Part shown: positions 60,954 to 64,000 of the stretch, piece by piece | How positions within the stretch are numbered: position 1 is the first letter of the stretch | Layout: every line of letters begins with the position of its first letter | Assembly (NCBI GenBank): GCA_963838835.1 | Contig: CAWITA010000030.1 | Span: 44,283 to 108,282, forward strand | Origin: Bog-473 sp963838835 | GTDB taxonomy: Bacteria; Actinomycetota; Acidimicrobiia; Acidimicrobiales; RAAP-2 | Direction: 5' to 3' | Length of the DNA stretch: 64,000 bases | Notes under the pieces: generated by a model | What the model saw: the letters and a program-made list of their open reading frames with translations, nothing else | What the model was told of the DNA's origin: nothing | The model's database searches: none | Made by a program: the position numbers and the translations under genes

Positions 60954-60967
60954 TAGAACGGATTCTA
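60954..60967. promoter_or_regulatory. KstR-like palindrome TAGAACGGATTCTA
   Basis: TAGAA-N4-TTCTA in the divergent spacer between nitronate monooxygenase and crotonase genes. It fits the mycobacterial cholesterol-regulator consensus TnnAACnnGTTnnA at all fixed positions but one (GTT is ATT). No KstR gene is in the window, so the regulator must be elsewhere if the site is real. Confidence 0.45.
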
Positions 60968-61022
60968 GTTTTGCCCGAGGATGCCGCAGGAGACGGCCGA
61001 CTCGGAGCGAGAGGGGAGGGAG

Positions 61023-61865
61023 ATGCCGATTCGCACCGAGCCCGTGCTGCCCGAGGAGGATTGGCAACTGCGCCTCGATCCGCCGACCGACGGCAGCGGC
61101 GTCGGCATCCTCACGCTTGACTACCCCGAGAAGCTCAACATGTGGTCCTGGGAGGCGACGCGGCAGCTGGGCGTCCTGGCCGACCGCTGCCGCTTTGACG
61201 ACCGCATCCGTGTCCTGGTGGTGAAGGCCGAGGGCCGGGCCTTCTGTGCGGGGATCGACCTGGGCATGCCCGAGGACAGGGTCACCGGGCGCTCGCCGGC
61301 GGAGAAGGCCCGGAATTACTACGAAGGCATCCGCTGGGTCCACGAGCGCTTCCGGGTCTTCCACGAGCTGCCGCAGCCGATCGTGTGCGCCGTGCACGGC
61401 TACTGCCTGGGCTTCGGCTTCGAGCTCGCCCTCATGTGCGACATCAGGGTGGCCGCCGACGACGCCGTCTTCGCCCTGCCCGAGGCCCAGGTCGGGGTGT
61501 CGGTCGACGCCGGGGGAGACCTGCGCCTGGCCACCGAGATCGGCGCGGGGCACGCCAAGCTGCTGGCCCTGACCGGCCGCCGCATCCACGCCACGACCGC
61601 CGAACGCCTCGGCATCGTGCAGCAGGTCACGACCCGGGACGAGCTCGTGCCCACCGCCATGGCCATCGCCACCGAGATCGCCGCCAACGCGCCGCTGGCC
61701 GTGCAGTCGATCAAGCGCACCATCGACGCCTTCGTCTACCGCGGACTGCCCGAGGCCCTCAAGTTCGAGGCGCTGAGCGCCTCGGTGGAGTTCGTGAGCG
61801 ACGACATGCCAGCGGGCTACGCCGCCAAGGCCAAGAAGCAGCAGGCCGAGTTCGAGGGCAAGTAG
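61023..61865 (+). CDS. Enoyl-CoA hydratase/isomerase family
   Basis: 280 residues from ATG 61023, chosen because GGGGAGGG lies immediately upstream; the frame is open from 60981. Crotonase motifs are ILTLDYPEKLNMWSWEATRQ, the oxyanion strand GRAFCAGIDLGMPEDRVTGR and AVHGYCLGFGFELALMCDIR. The catalytic region FALPEAQVGVSVDAGGDLRL has Glu at the first position and Asp at the second, like enoyl-CoA isomerases and some hydrolases. It is divergent from the nitronate monooxygenase gene and may complete the same pathway. Confidence 0.9.
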   Translation: MPIRTEPVLPEEDWQLRLDPPTDGSGVGILTLDYPEKLNMWSWEATRQLGVLADRCRFDDRIRVLVVKAEGRAFCAGIDLGMPEDRVTGRSPAEKARNYYEGIRWVHERFRVFHELPQPIVCAVHGYCLGFGFELALMCDIRVAADDAVFALPEAQVGVSVDAGGDLRLATEIGAGHAKLLALTGRRIHATTAERLGIVQQVTTRDELVPTAMAIATEIAANAPLAVQSIKRTIDAFVYRGLPEALKFEALSASVEFVSDDMPAGYAAKAKKQQAEFEGK

Positions 61866-63780
61866 TCAGGCCTCCGCCGTCTCGGTCTCTTCCTCCTCCT
61901 GGTCGGCGAACTGGGTGCGGTAGAGCTCGGCGTAGAGGCCGTTGTCGGCCAGGAGGCTGGCGTGGGTCCCCCGTTCCACGACCCGGCCCCCGTCGATGAC
62001 GAACAGCTCGTCCGCTTCCCGGACGGTGGAGAGCCGGTGGGCGATGACGAGCGAGGTCCGCCCGGCCAGCGTCTCGCGCAGGGCGCGCTGCACGGCCGCC
62101 TCGGACTCCGAGTCGAGATGGGCCGTCGCCTCGTCGAGGACGACGATGTCCGGCGCCTTGAGCATCAGGCGGGCCAGGGCGACCCGCTGCTTCTCGCCCC
62201 CCGACAGCCGGTAGCCGCGTTCGCCGATGACGGTGTCGAGGCCGTCGGGCAGCTCGCCGACCAGGTGCCCGATCTGCGCCTGGGCGAGGGCGTCGAGGAC
62301 CTCGGCCTCGGTGGCCTCGGGCCGGGCGTAGAGCAGGTTGGCGCGGAAGGTGTCGTGGAAGAGGTGCGGGTCCTGGGTGACGACGCCGACCACGTCGCGC
62401 ACCGAGGCCATGGTGGCGTGCCGCACGTCGATGCCGCTCAGGCGCACCGCGCCCGATGTCACGTCGTAGAGGCGCGGCACCAGGTTCGAGATCGTCGTCT
62501 TTCCGGCGCCGGAGGGTCCGACCAGGGCGACCATGCTGCCCGGGTCCACGGTGAAGGACACGTCGTGGAGCACCTCGCTGCGCAGCGCCGGCTCGAGCAC
62601 CGCCACCGACTCGAGCGAGGCCAGCGAGACCTCGTCGGCACTCGGGTAGCGTGAAGCTGACGTCGTCGAACTCGATGGAGGCGGGACCGCGCGGGATGAC
62701 GACGGCGTCGGGGTCCTCCTGAATCGTGGGGACGATGTCGAGCACCTCGAAGAGCCGCTCGAAGGAGACCAGGGCGGTCATGACGTCGAGGTTCACGTTC
62801 GAGAGCTGGGTGAGGGGCTGGTAGAGGCGGGTGAGGTAGCTGGTCAGGGCGACGACCGTGCCGACGGCCAGCTCGCCGTGCACCGCGGCCACCCCGCCCA
62901 CCCCGTAGACGATCGCCGTCGCCAGGGAGGCGGTGAGCGTGAGGGAGACGAGGAAGACGCGGCGAGTAGGTGGCCTGGGCGATGCCGATGTCGCGCACCC
63001 GGCCGGCCTTGGCGTCGAAGGCTCGGCCTCCGACTCGGGGTGGCCCATCAGCTTGACCAGCATGGCGCCGCCCACCTGGAAGCGCTCCTGCATGACCATG
63101 TTCATCTCGCTGTTGAGGTTGTAGCCCTCCTTGGTCAGCGACGCCGATCCGCTGGCCCACGAAGCGGGCGGGGACCAGGAACATCGGGACGAGGACGAGG
63201 GCGGCCAGGGTGATCTGCCAGCTCAGGTAGAACATGGCGCACGAGCACGATGACCACGGTCACGAAGTTGCCGACCACGTTGGAGAGGAGGTCGGTGAAG
63301 GCCTGCTGGGCGCCGATCACGTCGTTGTTGAGGCGGCTGACCAGGGCGCCGGTCTGGGTGCGGGTGAAGAACGCCAGCGGCATGCGCTGGATGTGGCGGA
63401 AGACCTTGGAGCGCATGTCGTAAATCAGGCTCTCGCCGATGTAGGCGGAGATCCGCCGCTCGGTGAGGACGAGGCCGGCGTCGGCCAGGGCGAGGACGGC
63501 GACCAGGACCGCGAGCTCGACGACGAGGCCGGAGTTCTTCTTCAGGATCCCGTTGTCGATGAGGGCCCGCAGGATCAGGGGGTTCACCGCGCTGATGACC
63601 GCGTCGAGGATCGACGACCGGGAGGAAGATGGCCAGGATCTTCCTGTAGGGGACGGCGAAGGTGAGCATGCGCCGTGCCGTGCCCTTCTTGACCCGGTGC
63701 TCGAGGACGGCGCGGTCCTGGCGCATCGAGCGCATGGAGCCCCAGCCACCACCGCGGCCGCCGTGTCCCCGCATGCTCAT
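61866..63780 (-). pseudogene. ABC exporter, fused membrane and ATPase domains (many frame breaks)
   Basis: An MsbA/ABCB-type half-transporter of about 640 residues. The ATPase is intact from 62606 to 61866: GPSGAGKTT, LSGGEKQRVALARLML, VLDEATAHLD and the H-loop VIAHRLSTVREAD. The membrane part is spread over at least five frame changes between 62650 and 63640, with readable pieces such as MSMRGHGGRGGGWGSMRSMR, SRLNNDVIGAQQAFTDLLSN, LSWQITLAALVLVPMFLVPA and YGVGGVAAVHGELAVGTVVA. Such density suggests poor consensus sequence. Multidrug or lipid export is the usual role. Confidence 0.75.
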
Positions 63781-63948
63781 GCTTTGCAAACTACCGTCGC
63801 AGGTCCGGCGACCCGGTCAGGCATCTGGGGCGTCCACGCTGAACGATGGTGAGCCAAAGGCGGCCTCGCGGGCATGGTGCAAATCGAGACAGCTCAACAC
63901 CGGTTCACGGGCACCACCCGGCTCGTCTGTACAGGGGCGGCAAGGGTT

Positions 63949-63966
63949 CTAGGCGACCGGGCCTAG
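63949..63966. terminator. Inverted repeat CTAGGC-N6-GCCTAG, weak terminator candidate
   Basis: A 6-bp perfect stem around a 6-base loop, overlapping the stop of the partial minus-strand frame at the right edge. There is no T-run. It could end the transcript from the right-hand gene, but the stem is short. Confidence 0.25.
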
Positions 63967-64000
63967 GCGTTGAGGCGACCAACGAGCTCCGACGCCCACA
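63963..64000 (-). CDS. Partial C-terminal end of an unknown gene
   Basis: On the minus strand the window edge reads WASELVGRLNA followed by TAG at 63965-63963. The amino-acid pattern is that of an ordinary helical C-terminus. Only 11 residues are visible, so nothing can be said on function, and chance cannot be excluded. Confidence 0.3.
   Translation of the reverse strand, partial: WASELVGRLNA

Noticed and set aside
1..64000. tRNA or rRNA genes
   Set aside because: I looked for T-arm patterns and rRNA-like stretches by eye and saw none; TTCGAGTC-like matches were within coding sequence.

Overview
The window is visibly very G+C-rich, uses many GTG and TTG starts, and carries families typical of Actinobacteria: an F420-dependent nitroreductase-like protein, DUF3817, DUF2510, DUF4499, DUF664 and a sortase-type cell-wall anchor. 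My inference is an actinobacterium, possibly Acidimicrobiia. There are no rRNAs, no tRNA I could recognise, no insertion sequences and no CRISPR array. The right-hand part carries many one-base frame breaks. At least two fit an extra base in a GGG/CCC run, so many broken genes here are probably sequence errors rather than real decay.

Layout. (1) 1-12603: a catabolic block with a hydroxyacid dehydrogenase, a cupin, an AllA-like protein, a thioesterase, an SDR, a TetR regulator, a fused CoA-transferase, a complete Liv-type ABC importer (with LivH and LivM fused) and a thiolase. (2) 12584-19565: small membrane proteins, a crotonase, an ADP-forming acyl-CoA synthetase and rlmN. (3) 19510-21129: a decayed patch with two truncated exported-protein genes. 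(4) 21160-27817: a Clp_N/GyrA-coil fusion, a crotonase, an amidohydrolase, clpP, an XRE regulator, a ClpP-like protein without a catalytic triad, and an AhpD-like/SDR/nitroreductase run. (5) 27931-38455: an ECF sigma factor and partner, then acyl-CoA metabolism genes on both strands. (6) 38608-48333: an ABC-F protein, membrane proteins, an ABC-2 exporter, an acyl-CoA ligase and an MFS exporter. (7) 48605-52399: a lipoprotein, then a PqqD-like / HprK-like / Tat-plus-sortase-signal / nucleotidyltransferase cassette. (8) 52429-63780: a GH3 glycosidase, a biotinyl-carboxyltransferase fusion, a nitroreductase, nitronate monooxygenase, a crotonase and a badly disrupted ABC exporter.

How it fits together. 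The main theme is uptake and beta-oxidation-like breakdown of CoA-linked acids. Five intergenic palindromes of the form TGAC-N6-GTCA (1318, 4484, 18049, 24159 and 32965) sit upstream of the cupin/dehydrogenase genes, the tetR/CoA-transferase pair, the ADP-forming acyl-CoA synthetase, the amidohydrolase and the divergent acyl-CoA dehydrogenases. This suggests one TetR regulon, with the regulator probably encoded at 3670-4440. The other two candidate systems are the ClpP pseudo-subunit with its XRE regulator, divergent from clpP, and the PqqD/HprK/nucleotidyltransferase cassette, which resembles RiPP-type modification loci but has an unusual Tat- and sortase-tagged protein as its possible substrate.
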